Notes under the pieces: model-generated
The model's input: the letters and a program-made list of their open reading frames with translations, nothing else
The model's database searches: none
What the model was told of the DNA's origin: nothing
Translations under genes and position numbers: made by a program
Part shown: piece after piece, positions 8,746 to 17,693 of the stretch
Layout of the letters: each line of letters begins with the position of its first letter
How positions within the stretch are numbered: the stretch's first letter is position 1
Assembly (NCBI RefSeq): GCF_000384295.1
Contig: NZ_KB913037.1
Coordinates: 10,305,508-10,369,507 of the forward strand
Direction of reading: 5' to 3'
Length of the DNA: 64,000 nucleotides
From: Amycolatopsis balhimycina FH 1894
GTDB taxonomy: Bacteria; Actinomycetota; Actinomycetes; Mycobacteriales; Pseudonocardiaceae

Positions 8746-9835
8746 CCACCTGCGGGTGGCCCTGCCGAGGATCGCGCCGGTCCTGCTCTCGCCCACGGCG
8801 GCGGAGTGCCTCGGCCGGTGGGCGGGCGCGTTCCCGCCCGCCGCGTGCATGGTCGAGTGCCACCTCGGCCTCGACGAGCCCCGCGCCGACTTCCTGATCC
8901 GCTTCCTGCGCTCCGACGCCGTCGCGCTCGCGAACGTGGACGGCGAGGCCGCCCCGGCCACGTGGACGCGGCTGCGCGCCTTCGCCCGGCTCTGGGCCGC
9001 GCGGGACTCGCCGCTGGCCGCGTTCGCGCAGACGTGGCTCGAGTTCGACCTGCCCCGCCCGCACGCCGGGGCCGCGCTGCCCGCGCCGTCGTTCTTCGCC
9101 GATCTCGACCCGGCAGCCGCGCGGTCCGCCGACCCGGCCGCGACCGCGGGGGCCGCGCTCGCCGTCCTGGGCGACGGTGACGTCGATCCCGCCGTGCTCG
9201 CCACGATCGCCACCTGTGTCACCGAGCTGCCGCCCGAAGCACGCTGGCTCTCGCTCGGCGTGATGTTCGGCAGGCCGGCGGATCCGGTCCGGGTCTGCGT
9301 CGCCGGCCTGCCCGCGAGCGGGGTGCCCGGCTACCTCGAGCGGATCGGCTGGACCGGCTCGGCCGCGCAGCTGCACGCGATCCGCGACGGCCTCGACGGC
9401 TTCACCACGCTGGCCACCCTGGCCCTGGACGTCGGCACGTCGGTGCGGCCGCGGCTCGGGATCGAGTACAACCTGGAAGCCCGCCGCAGCCTGCACGACA
9501 GCGCGGCCCGCTGGCGGCCGTTCCTGGACCGGCTGGTCGAGGACGGGCTGTGCGCCCGGCACAAACGCGACCCCCTCCTGGCCTGCATCGGGTTCGACCA
9601 CGAGCGGATCGACCAGGAGAGCTGGCCGGCCGGCCTGCGTGCCGCGTCCGACCGGCACGGCCCGAACGTGCTCAGCGTGCTCCTGCGCAAGCTCGCGCAC
9701 GTCAAGGTGGTGTTCGAGCCGGACCGCCCGGTGGTGGCGAAGGCCTACCTCGAGCTGACCCACGACTGGCTGGCCTTCGACCCGGTGACCCGGCAGGCCA
9801 GGTTCACCGGTTTCCCCGATGGAACAGGAGCTTGA
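8714..9835 (+). CDS. Unknown protein encoded directly before LanM
   Basis: A 373-residue soluble protein; ATG 8714 (MTATTAPSLRDHL) follows GGAG at good spacing. I do not recognise its family. Visible features are an Ala/Leu-rich helical N-terminal half and a more charged C-terminal third with GIEYNLEARRSLHDSAARW and HVKVVFEPDRPVVAKAYLELTHDW. There is no signal peptide, membrane helix or cofactor motif. It overlaps the SARP gene and lies 3 bp before lanM, so it is translationally coupled to the synthetase. A role in precursor binding, modification or immunity is possible but unproven. Confidence 0.7.
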   Translation: MTATTAPSLRDHLRVALPRIAPVLLSPTAAECLGRWAGAFPPAACMVECHLGLDEPRADFLIRFLRSDAVALANVDGEAAPATWTRLRAFARLWAARDSPLAAFAQTWLEFDLPRPHAGAALPAPSFFADLDPAAARSADPAATAGAALAVLGDGDVDPAVLATIATCVTELPPEARWLSLGVMFGRPADPVRVCVAGLPASGVPGYLERIGWTGSAAQLHAIRDGLDGFTTLATLALDVGTSVRPRLGIEYNLEARRSLHDSAARWRPFLDRLVEDGLCARHKRDPLLACIGFDHERIDQESWPAGLRAASDRHGPNVLSVLLRKLAHVKVVFEPDRPVVAKAYLELTHDWLAFDPVTRQARFTGFPDGTGA

Positions 9836-9838
9836 GCT

Positions 9839-12800
9839 GTGCTGACCGAACAGTGGTATCGCGGGTTGTCGCTGGCCGAGCGGTTGCCCGCCGGCGCCCC
9901 GGCGGATCCGGAACGCGGGGCCCGGCGGCTGGCGCGGTGGCGGCGGCAGCGCCCGTTCGACTCCGGCGACTGGCTGGCCAGGCGGCTGGCGGCCGACGGG
10001 ATCACCGAAGCCGACCTCGCCGCGGTCCTCGGAGAGGACGACGCCGCGCTGCGCACCCGGCTGGACCGGCCGGCCTGGCTGGCCGACGTCGCCGCGTTCG
10101 CGGAGCCGCCGGCACCCGGCGACGGCGCGGCGGATGGGTTCCTCGCCCTGGCCGAGCCCCTGGTGCGGCACGCCTGCGCCGAGGTGACGGCGGCCGCGAC
10201 CGAGCTGGCCGCCGCCGGTGGCCCCCTCGACCCGGCGCGCTCGGCGGATCTGCTGCGCGCGCACCTGCTGCCGACGTTGCCCACCATGGTCGAACGGACA
10301 CTGGCGCTCGAACTGAACGTGGCGCGGCTGCGCGGGGAAACGGCGGGCGACACGCCGCAAGCGCGTTACCGCAGCTTCGTGCGGCGCCTGCGCGAGCCGG
10401 CCACCGTCGAGGCGTTGTTCGCCGAGTACCCCTTGCTCGGCAGGCTGCTGGCCGAGCACGTGCGACGGCTGACCGCGGTGCACGTGGAGTTCCTGCGCCG
10501 GCTCACCGCGGACTGGCCGGACATCCGGAAGCTGTTCTCCCGCACCGATCCCGGCCTGCTGTCCACTGTGGAGGCCAACCTGGGCGACCGGCACCGCGGC
10601 GGCCGGGCCGTGCTGGTCGCGGGCTTCTCCGGCGGGTTCCGGCTGGTGTACAAGCCGAAGTCCCTGGCGGTGGACACACACTTCCAGGAGCTTCTCGAGT
10701 GGCTCGGCACCGTCGTGCCCGGCCTCGGGCTGCGCACGCTCGCGGTGCTGGACCGCGGCGAGTACGGCTGGACCGAGTTCTGCGCGCGGACGACGTGCCG
10801 CTCCGAGGAGGAGGTGGCGCGCTTCTACCGCAGGCTGGGCGCCTACCTCGCGTTGATGTACGGGCTCGGCGGCACGGACATGCACTACGAGAACCTCATC
10901 GCGGCGGGGGAGCACCCGGTGGTGGTCGACCTCGAGTCGCTGTTCCAGCCCAACATGGCCGTCCAGTCGGAGATCCCGCTCGGCGGCCCGACGGCGTCGC
11001 TCGACTCCGTGCTGCGCGTCGGCCTGCTGCCGCAGCGGTCCTGGGGCCACACCGGCGCGCCCGGCCTCGACCTGTCCGGCCTCGGCTACCAGGAGAACCA
11101 GCTGTCGCCGCGCGCGTCGCAGTACTGGGCGGAGACGGGCACCGACCGGATGCGCACCGACCGCAAGCGCATGGCCACCTCCGGCGGGCACAACCGGCCG
11201 ACCCTGCGGGACGCCGAGGTCGACGTGCTCGACTACGCCGAGGAGCTCGTCGACGGCTTCCGTGACACCTACCGCGGGCTCCTGGCGCACCGCGCGGAAC
11301 TGCTGGCCCCGGACGGCCCGCTGGCGCGGTTCGCGGCGGACGAGATCCGGGTCATCGTGCGCCCCACCCACATCTACAGCCTGCTGCTGCGGGAAAGCTT
11401 CCACCCCGACCTGCTCCGGGACGGCCTCGACCGCGACCGGTTCTTCGACAAGCTGTGGGTGTCGGTCGACGACTTCCCCTACCTCGGCCGGGTGATCGCC
11501 GCGGAGCGCGCCGACCTGTGGCGTGGTGACGTGCCGATCTTCGTCACCACCCCGGACTCGGTCGACGTCCGGACCAGCGCGGGGGAGCGGGTGGCCGGGT
11601 TCCTGGAGCGGCCGAGCATGGAGGTGGCGCGGGAGCGCATCGAACGGCTCTCGGCGGCGGACCTCGACTGGCAGACCTGGATCGTCCGCGGCTCGCTCAC
11701 CTCGCTCGCCCTGGGCGACGGCACCGCCGGTCCCGCGACCTATGGCGGCCGGCTCGTGCCCGGCATCGCCGGGGCGGCCGACTACCTCGCCGCGGCGCGG
11801 GCCGTCGGAAACCGGCTGGAGAAGCTCGCCGTCCGGCGCGGCGACGACCTGTACTGGCTCGGCCTCACCGCGTTCCAGGAGCAGTACTGGGACCTGACCG
11901 CCCTCGACGTCGACCTCTACGGCGGCGTCTCCGGCATCGTCCTGTTCCTCGCCTACCTCGGCCACGTCACCGGCGAGGACCGGTACACGGCGCTGGCCGA
12001 AGGCGGGCTGTCGACGGTGCGGCGGCTGGCCCGCCGCGGGAGTGTCCACACCGGACAGATCGGCGCCTTCTCCGGGCTGGGCAGTCCCGTCTACCTGTTC
12101 ACCCACCTCGGTGTCCTGTGGGACCGGCCGGCGCTGTTCGACGAGGCACAGGAGCTCGCGGCCGGCGTGGCGGGGCTGGTCGACGCGGACACGCAGCTCG
12201 ACGTGCTGGGTGGTGCGGCCGGCTGCATCGGCGCCTTGGCCGCGTTGCACCGCCACCGGCCGGACGGCGGTCTCGTCGACGCCATCGTGCGCTGCGGTGA
12301 CCACCTGCTGGCGACCGCGCTCCCGGCGGGCGACACGCTCGGCTGGCCCTCGCCGATGGCCGACCGGCCGCTGACCGGCTTCGCCCACGGCGCGGCCGGT
12401 GTCGGCTGGGCCCTCGCGACCGCCGCCGAACTCGGCGCGGGACAGCGGTTCGCCGACGCCGCGGGCCGCGCGATCGGCTACGAACGGGCGCGGTTCCTGC
12501 CGGACCGGGGAAACTGGCCGGACCTGCGGGCCGACGACCCTTCGGCGGGCATGACGGCGTGGTGCCACGGCGCCGTCGGAATCGGGCTCGGCCGGCTGGC
12601 CCTGCCCGGCCCGGCGGACCCGGAACGCTCCGCCGAGATCGCCGTCGCGACGGCGGCGGCGCTCGCCACCGGGTTCGGCGCCAACCACAGCCTGTGCCAC
12701 GGCGACTTCGGCAGCCTCGATCTCCTGCTGGCAGCCGGGCACGACGAGGCGGCCGACCGCGGCGCCGCCGTCCTCGCGAGCATCGACCGGCACGGCTGGC

Positions 12801-12934
12801 GCTGCGGCGTCCCGACGGGCGCGGAGACACCGGGGCTGATGGCCGGGCTGGCCGGCATCGGCTACGGCCTGCTGCGCGCCGCCGACCCGGCGCACGTCCC
12901 GTCCGTCCTCGCCCTCGAACCACCCAGACCTTGA
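9839..12934 (+). CDS. lanM: Class II lanthipeptide synthetase LanM
   Basis: A 1031-residue bifunctional enzyme. The N-terminal kinase-like dehydratase (DUF4135, about residues 150-600) phosphorylates and eliminates Ser/Thr of the precursor to Dha/Dhb; TDMHYENLIAAGEHPVVVDLES near 347-367 is a hallmark. The C-terminal LanC-like cyclase (about 670-1025) adds Cys thiols to form lanthionines. Its zinc ligands are intact: Cys909 in AWCHG and Cys953-His954 in SLCHGDFG. Length is normal for LanM. The probable substrate is the precursor encoded on the opposite strand at 18500-18306, the only candidate nearby. Confidence 0.95.
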   Translation: MLTEQWYRGLSLAERLPAGAPADPERGARRLARWRRQRPFDSGDWLARRLAADGITEADLAAVLGEDDAALRTRLDRPAWLADVAAFAEPPAPGDGAADGFLALAEPLVRHACAEVTAAATELAAAGGPLDPARSADLLRAHLLPTLPTMVERTLALELNVARLRGETAGDTPQARYRSFVRRLREPATVEALFAEYPLLGRLLAEHVRRLTAVHVEFLRRLTADWPDIRKLFSRTDPGLLSTVEANLGDRHRGGRAVLVAGFSGGFRLVYKPKSLAVDTHFQELLEWLGTVVPGLGLRTLAVLDRGEYGWTEFCARTTCRSEEEVARFYRRLGAYLALMYGLGGTDMHYENLIAAGEHPVVVDLESLFQPNMAVQSEIPLGGPTASLDSVLRVGLLPQRSWGHTGAPGLDLSGLGYQENQLSPRASQYWAETGTDRMRTDRKRMATSGGHNRPTLRDAEVDVLDYAEELVDGFRDTYRGLLAHRAELLAPDGPLARFAADEIRVIVRPTHIYSLLLRESFHPDLLRDGLDRDRFFDKLWVSVDDFPYLGRVIAAERADLWRGDVPIFVTTPDSVDVRTSAGERVAGFLERPSMEVARERIERLSAADLDWQTWIVRGSLTSLALGDGTAGPATYGGRLVPGIAGAADYLAAARAVGNRLEKLAVRRGDDLYWLGLTAFQEQYWDLTALDVDLYGGVSGIVLFLAYLGHVTGEDRYTALAEGGLSTVRRLARRGSVHTGQIGAFSGLGSPVYLFTHLGVLWDRPALFDEAQELAAGVAGLVDADTQLDVLGGAAGCIGALAALHRHRPDGGLVDAIVRCGDHLLATALPAGDTLGWPSPMADRPLTGFAHGAAGVGWALATAAELGAGQRFADAAGRAIGYERARFLPDRGNWPDLRADDPSAGMTAWCHGAVGIGLGRLALPGPADPERSAEIAVATAAALATGFGANHSLCHGDFGSLDLLLAAGHDEAADRGAAVLASIDRHGWRCGVPTGAETPGLMAGLAGIGYGLLRAADPAHVPSVLALEPPRP

Positions 12935-13063
12935 CCGAGGCGCGCTCCTTGTCCCGGCTCAAGCGCCTCTTCCATCCGGCGGGCCGGAGCCACCGGAACC
13001 GGCCGACGCACCGCGCTGTCCGGGGCGCGCGCGACCTGACCCACTCGAAACGAGGAGCTCTCG

Positions 13064-14080
13064 ATGACCGTTCCGCTGTCCGTGCTCGACCTCGCCCTCC
13101 TCGGCACCGAGTCGGCCAGCGCCGACGCGCTGCGGGACACGACCGAGGTCGCCCGCCGCGCCGACGAGCTCGGCTACCACCGCTTCTGGGTTGCCGAACA
13201 CCACAACGCCCGCAGCGTGGCGAGCACGTCGCCCGCGGTGCTCGCCGCGCACCTGGCGGCCGTGACGTCGCGGATCCGGGTCGGGTCCGGCGGTGTGATG
13301 CTGCCCAACCACCCCGCGCTCGTCGTCGCCGAGCAGTTCGCGATGCTGGAGGCCCTGCACCCCGGGCGGATCGACCTGGGGATCGGCCGGGCACCCGGCA
13401 CCGACCCGGTCACCGCGTCGATGCTGCGCCGGGCACCGGCCGCGCTGACCGACGCCGAGTTTCCCCGGTACCTGCAGGACCTGCTGGGACTGCTCGGTGA
13501 CCCGCGGACGAGCGAGGGCGTCTGGGACCGGTTCGCCGCCACTCCGGTGGCCCGCTCCGCACCGAGCGTCCTGCTGCTGGGGTCGAGCGACTTCAGCGCC
13601 CGGCTCGCGGCGCGGCTCGGCCTGCCCTACGCCTACGCCCACCACTTCAGCACCGGCGCCACGTTGCCCGCGCTCCGGCTCTACCGCGAGACGTTCGTCC
13701 CGTCGGCGGTCCTCGCCGAGCCGTACGTGATCGTCACGATCAACGTCCTCACCGCGGCCACGGACGACGAGGCCGACAGGCTGGCTGTCCCGCACCGGAT
13801 GCGCGTGCTGGAGATGCTGACCGGCCGGTCGGAGCAACTGCTGCTCAGTCCCGAGGCGGCCGCGGCACACCCGCACGTGGACAAGGCGCGCCGGCTGCCG
13901 ATCAACCTGATCACGGGCGCGCCGGACACGGTCGCCGCCGGCCTCGCCACACTCGCCGGTGAAACCGCGGCCGACGAGCTGATGGTGATCACCGAGTCGG
14001 CGGAGGTCGCCACGCGGGTGCGGAGTTTCGAGCTGCTGGCGGAGGCGTGGTCGCGGGCGGGCTTGCCAGTGCTGCGCTGA
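13064..14080 (+). CDS. Luciferase-like (LLM) flavin-dependent oxidoreductase
   Basis: A 338-residue TIM-barrel flavoenzyme of the bacterial luciferase-like family. Family motifs include GYHRFWVAEHHN near residues 36-47, LPNHPALVVAEQFAMLEALHPGRIDLGIGRAPG and INLITGAPDTVAAGL. FMN versus F420 use cannot be settled by eye. ATG 13064 follows GAGGAG. It comes 129 bp after lanM on the same strand, so it is a candidate tailoring enzyme. Some lanthipeptide reductases that turn dehydroalanine into D-alanine use reduced F420; whether this is one is speculative. It converges on the FAD-oxidase gene. Confidence 0.85.
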   Translation: MTVPLSVLDLALLGTESASADALRDTTEVARRADELGYHRFWVAEHHNARSVASTSPAVLAAHLAAVTSRIRVGSGGVMLPNHPALVVAEQFAMLEALHPGRIDLGIGRAPGTDPVTASMLRRAPAALTDAEFPRYLQDLLGLLGDPRTSEGVWDRFAATPVARSAPSVLLLGSSDFSARLAARLGLPYAYAHHFSTGATLPALRLYRETFVPSAVLAEPYVIVTINVLTAATDDEADRLAVPHRMRVLEMLTGRSEQLLLSPEAAAAHPHVDKARRLPINLITGAPDTVAAGLATLAGETAADELMVITESAEVATRVRSFELLAEAWSRAGLPVLR

Positions 14081-14096
14081 GCGTCCCCGCCCGCGT

Positions 14097-14149
14097 GTAG
14101 TGAACGACTCTTTCCTGACGTCCGACGTCAGGAAAGAGTCGTTCACTAC
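14097..14149. terminator. Perfect 25-bp palindrome between convergent lanthipeptide arms
   Basis: Arms 14097-14121 and 14125-14149 are perfect inverted copies around a 3-base loop (ccg). The unit contains TGAACGACTCTTTCCTGACG. It starts 17 bp after the LLM stop, and its right arm covers the TAG stop of the FAD-oxidase gene, so it can terminate transcription from both sides. There is no U-tract, as is common in actinomycetes. A close relative of this unit was split by the insertion sequence at 30059. Confidence 0.8.
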
Positions 14150-15510
14150 CTCGCAGCAGAGACCACCGGTGAGGGCTCGTACTCGATGAAGCCGGGGTTC
14201 AGGATCCCGGCCGGGTCGTAGCGGTGCTTCAGTTCGTTCACCGCCGGCCACTCGTCGCCGAAGTGCAGCCGCCAGCGCGGCAGGTCGAGGTGCACCCAGG
14301 TGGCCAGGTGGCGGGTGCCGCCCAGCTCCAGCGCCCGGTCGCTGATCCTGCTGAGCAGGGCCAGCGCGGCGGGCAGCGCGGTGGCGCGGAGGGTGGGGAA
14401 CAGGCCGACCATGACGAGCTGCTCTTCGCTGCCGGGGACCCGGAACATCGGGGTGGCCGTCATCGCCCGCCGGGCGGGCCACAACCGGACCGGTGCCTCG
14501 GTGCCGGCGAACAGCGCCTTGCCCACCCGGTGCACGAGGTCCAAAAAGGACAGTACCCGCGACCACGGCAGGAAGACCGCCACCCACGGCTGAGCCACTC
14601 CCGCGACGACGGGGGTTTCCGGGGTCTGCTCGCGGGCCAGGAACCGGGCGGTGGGCTGGTCGGACGGCGTGCCCCGGCGCCCGGCCAGCCCGGTGACGGG
14701 GCAGCTGGCCGGGGGTGTCCCGGCCTCGATCGTGGCCAGCACCCGGTAACGCCACCGGCCGTCGGGTGCCGGCGCGCCGGTGCACTCCAGATTGTGCAGG
14801 GGCGAGCCGGCGGCCACCATGCGGTCCAGGTCGGCCAGCAGGTCCTCGGGCGTGTCGTAGGTCAGCGGGTAGGTCCGCGCCACCGGCCCGAACGACCGCA
14901 GCCGGTGCGTCACCTCGGTGATCACGGCGAACTGCCCCATCCCGCCGAGGACGTGCCCGAACAGCTCGGGTTCGCGGTCCGGGTCGCACCGCAGCCGGTC
15001 GCCCGCGCCGGTCACGACCTCCAGGTCGGTGCAGTTGTCCACCTGGGCGCCGTACCGGAACGACCCTTCTCCCCAGCCGCACGCGGAATGCGTGCCGCCG
15101 ACCGTGACGTGGGGGTAGCCGGTCAACGCGGGCGGCGTGAGCCGGTGCGGGCTCGCTTCGGCGACGACCGAGCGCCACCGCGTCCCGGGGCCGGCCCGGA
15201 ACCGGCGGGCACCGGGGTCGATGTCCAGGTCGTCCAGCCGGGTGAGGTCCAGCACGACGCCGCCGTCGTTGGTGGACTGCCCGCGCAGCGAGTGCCCGGT
15301 GCCGCGCGGCGACACGGGAATGCCGTGCTTCGTGGCGTAGCGGAGGGTGGCCGCGACGTCCGCGGGTCCGTCCGGGTGGACCACCACGGCCGGACGGCGG
15401 TGCACGACCTGGCCGTAGTCGCTCTCGTGGGCCGCCAGTGCCGCCGGGTCGTCCGAGACCCGGCCGGCGAGAAGCCTGCGCAGGTCGGCCGTCAGTGACT
15501 GGTCGTTCAT
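14146..15510 (-). CDS. FAD-linked oxidase, cytokinin-dehydrogenase-like
   Basis: A 454-residue oxidoreductase with a PCMH-type FAD-binding domain (about residues 35-215). GTGHSLRGQS carries the histidine that in relatives may bind FAD covalently; GGTHSACGWGEGSFRYGAQVDN resembles the second FAD motif of cytokinin dehydrogenases. The C-terminus NELKHRYDPAGILNPGF is typical of berberine-bridge/FAD-linked oxidases. There is no signal peptide. The ATG at 15510 overlaps the exporter stop by 4 bp, so it is co-transcribed with precursor, adaptor and exporter. A tailoring oxidation of the peptide is inferred. Confidence 0.85.
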   Translation of the reverse strand: MNDQSLTADLRRLLAGRVSDDPAALAAHESDYGQVVHRRPAVVVHPDGPADVAATLRYATKHGIPVSPRGTGHSLRGQSTNDGGVVLDLTRLDDLDIDPGARRFRAGPGTRWRSVVAEASPHRLTPPALTGYPHVTVGGTHSACGWGEGSFRYGAQVDNCTDLEVVTGAGDRLRCDPDREPELFGHVLGGMGQFAVITEVTHRLRSFGPVARTYPLTYDTPEDLLADLDRMVAAGSPLHNLECTGAPAPDGRWRYRVLATIEAGTPPASCPVTGLAGRRGTPSDQPTARFLAREQTPETPVVAGVAQPWVAVFLPWSRVLSFLDLVHRVGKALFAGTEAPVRLWPARRAMTATPMFRVPGSEEQLVMVGLFPTLRATALPAALALLSRISDRALELGGTRHLATWVHLDLPRWRLHFGDEWPAVNELKHRYDPAGILNPGFIEYEPSPVVSAAR

Positions 15511-17693
15511 GGGGTCCGCTCCAATTGGGTGCGCAGCAGGCCGGCGTAGTGGCCGCCGAGTTCGAGGAGTTCTTCGTGCCGCCCGGCCTCGACGATGCGT
15601 CCCCGGTCGAGCACCAGGATCCGGTCGGCGTTCTGGATGGTGGACAGCCGGTGGGCGATGACGATCCGGGTGCACGCGAGCGCACTGAGGTTGGTGTCCA
15701 CCTGGGCTTCCGTCGCCATGTCGAGATGGCTGGTCGCCTCGTCGAGGAGCAGGAACGTCGGGTTCGTCGCCAGCGCCCTGGCCAGTGCCAGCCGCTGGCG
15801 CTGGCCGCCGGACAGGCCGCTGCCGCCCTCGCCGAGCAACGTCTCGTACCGCATCGGCATCCGTTCGATCTCGTCGTGGATGCCGGCGAGCTTGGCGACT
15901 TCGACCACCCGGTCCAGCGGCATGGCCGGATCGCCGATCGAGATGTTCGCCCGGATGGATCCGTTGAACAGGAAGGGTTCCTGGAGCACGACCCCGAACT
16001 GGCGGCGCACGCCGTGGATCCCCAGCTCCGTCAGCGGCGTCCCGTCGTAGCGGATGGTCCCGCCCGTCGGCTGGTACATCCCGAGCAGCAGCAGCGCCAG
16101 CGTGCTCTTGCTGGCCCCGGTGCGGCCGACGAGCGCGATCTTCTGCCCGGGTTCGGCGGTGAACGACACGTCCTCGAGCACCCGCTCCCCGTGCGGGTCG
16201 TAGGAGAACGAAACTCCGGACAGCTCCAGCCGGCCGGTGAGCCGCGGTTCGCCCGCCGGGGTGGCCGGTTCGGGCTCGGCCTCGACGACGTCGATGATCC
16301 GGCGCAGGTGCGCGCCCGCCAGCTGCAGCTGCTGCCCGGTGGTGACGAGGGAGGCGAGCGGGGTCAGGAACGCCGTGGCGACGGCGATGAGCGCCAGCAT
16401 CGTGCCGAGCGGCATCGTCCCGGCGGTCACGCTCACCATGCCGACGGTGAGCAGGACCAGCGGCGCGAACGTCCGCAGCGCGTTCAGGACCGTGTCCACC
16501 ACCGCCGCGAACTGGTTGCGGCGCAAGGAAAAGCCCAGCTCGCGGTGGAACAGGTTGGACCAGAAGTCCAGCACGCGGTCTTCGACACCGCTGGCCTTCA
16601 GCGTGCCGATGCCCTTGAGCAGCTGGACCCCGAAGCCCTGCGACTCGGCCTGGGCGACGAGGTAGCGCTGGGTCAGGTCGCGCAGCGGCCGCGCCGTGAC
16701 CAGCAGCACCACCACCTGGAGCACGCCGATTCCGAGCGCGAGCAGCCCGAACACCCAGCTCTGGGTGAACAGCACCACGAGGAACACCAGCACGAACCCG
16801 CCGTCGAGCACTGCCGACAGCGCCTGGCCGGTGAGCATCTCCCGGATCACCGCGGAACTGCCCAGCCGCAGCAGGAGGTCGCCGCTGGTGCGCTGCGCGA
16901 AGAAGGTGTAGGGCAAGCTCAGCAGGTGGCCGAACAGGCCGAGCATGATCTGCGTGTCGAAGCGGCCCTGCAGGTGGATGAGGATCGCCGAACGGAGGTA
17001 CCCGGCCACGAGGTCGGTGACCACGATGAGCGCCGCGCCGACGGCGATGACGCCCAGCAGGTCGGTCACGTGCAGCGGGATGACGTAGTCGACGAGCACC
17101 TTGGTGAGCACCGGGACCGCGAGCGCCATCGCCTGCAGGATCAGGGAAGCGGCGACCACCTGGACGAGCATCCGCCGCCAGCCCCGCATCCGCAGCACCT
17201 GCCGCAGATACACCGACCACGCCGACTGCCCCGGCCGGCGGGCGGCGAGCCCGGGCCCCGGGGCCACCGTGATGACGACGCCGGTGAACTCGCGCGCGAA
17301 CTCCTCGTCGTCGACGATCCGGCGGCCGACCGCCGGGTCGACGATCCGGTAGCCGCGCCGCAGCCGTCGTTCGATGATCACGAAGTGGTTGAACGACCAG
17401 TGCGCGATCACCGGCAGCTCGAGCCGGCCGAGTGCCGCCAGGTCGAGCGAAAAGACCTTGGTGCGCAACCCGAACGACCGGGCGGCCTGGACGAGTGCCC
17501 GCGCGGTGATGCCGTCGCGCGCGGCGCCGAAGAACTCCCGGCACTCCGAGACCTGGGTGACGCGGCCGTGGTAGCCGAGCAGCATCGCCAGGCACGCGGC
17601 ACCGCATTCGGTGGCGCTGAGCTGCAGCAGCACCGGCAGCCGGCGGCGGGGGGACAGCCATCGGTCGAGTGCGCGCCACCACCGGGCGATCAT
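15507..17693 (-). CDS. lanT: C39-peptidase ABC exporter (LanT)
   Basis: A 728-residue bacteriocin-type exporter that removes the leader and pumps out the peptide. The peptidase C39 domain (about 1-140) has Gln24, Cys30 (SATECGAAC), His103 (FNHFVII) and Asp119 (RIVDPA). A six-helix membrane domain covers about 160-460. The ATPase (about 490-725) has signature LSGGQRQRLALARAL and Walker B TFLLLDEATSHLD. The Walker A reads VGRTGASKST: the glycine expected just before the lysine is serine. The gene overlaps both neighbours by 4 bp. It should cleave the precursor after Gly48-Ala49. Confidence 0.93.
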   Translation of the reverse strand: MIARWWRALDRWLSPRRRLPVLLQLSATECGAACLAMLLGYHGRVTQVSECREFFGAARDGITARALVQAARSFGLRTKVFSLDLAALGRLELPVIAHWSFNHFVIIERRLRRGYRIVDPAVGRRIVDDEEFAREFTGVVITVAPGPGLAARRPGQSAWSVYLRQVLRMRGWRRMLVQVVAASLILQAMALAVPVLTKVLVDYVIPLHVTDLLGVIAVGAALIVVTDLVAGYLRSAILIHLQGRFDTQIMLGLFGHLLSLPYTFFAQRTSGDLLLRLGSSAVIREMLTGQALSAVLDGGFVLVFLVVLFTQSWVFGLLALGIGVLQVVVLLVTARPLRDLTQRYLVAQAESQGFGVQLLKGIGTLKASGVEDRVLDFWSNLFHRELGFSLRRNQFAAVVDTVLNALRTFAPLVLLTVGMVSVTAGTMPLGTMLALIAVATAFLTPLASLVTTGQQLQLAGAHLRRIIDVVEAEPEPATPAGEPRLTGRLELSGVSFSYDPHGERVLEDVSFTAEPGQKIALVGRTGASKSTLALLLLGMYQPTGGTIRYDGTPLTELGIHGVRRQFGVVLQEPFLFNGSIRANISIGDPAMPLDRVVEVAKLAGIHDEIERMPMRYETLLGEGGSGLSGGQRQRLALARALATNPTFLLLDEATSHLDMATEAQVDTNLSALACTRIVIAHRLSTIQNADRILVLDRGRIVEAGRHEELLELGGHYAGLLRTQLERTP

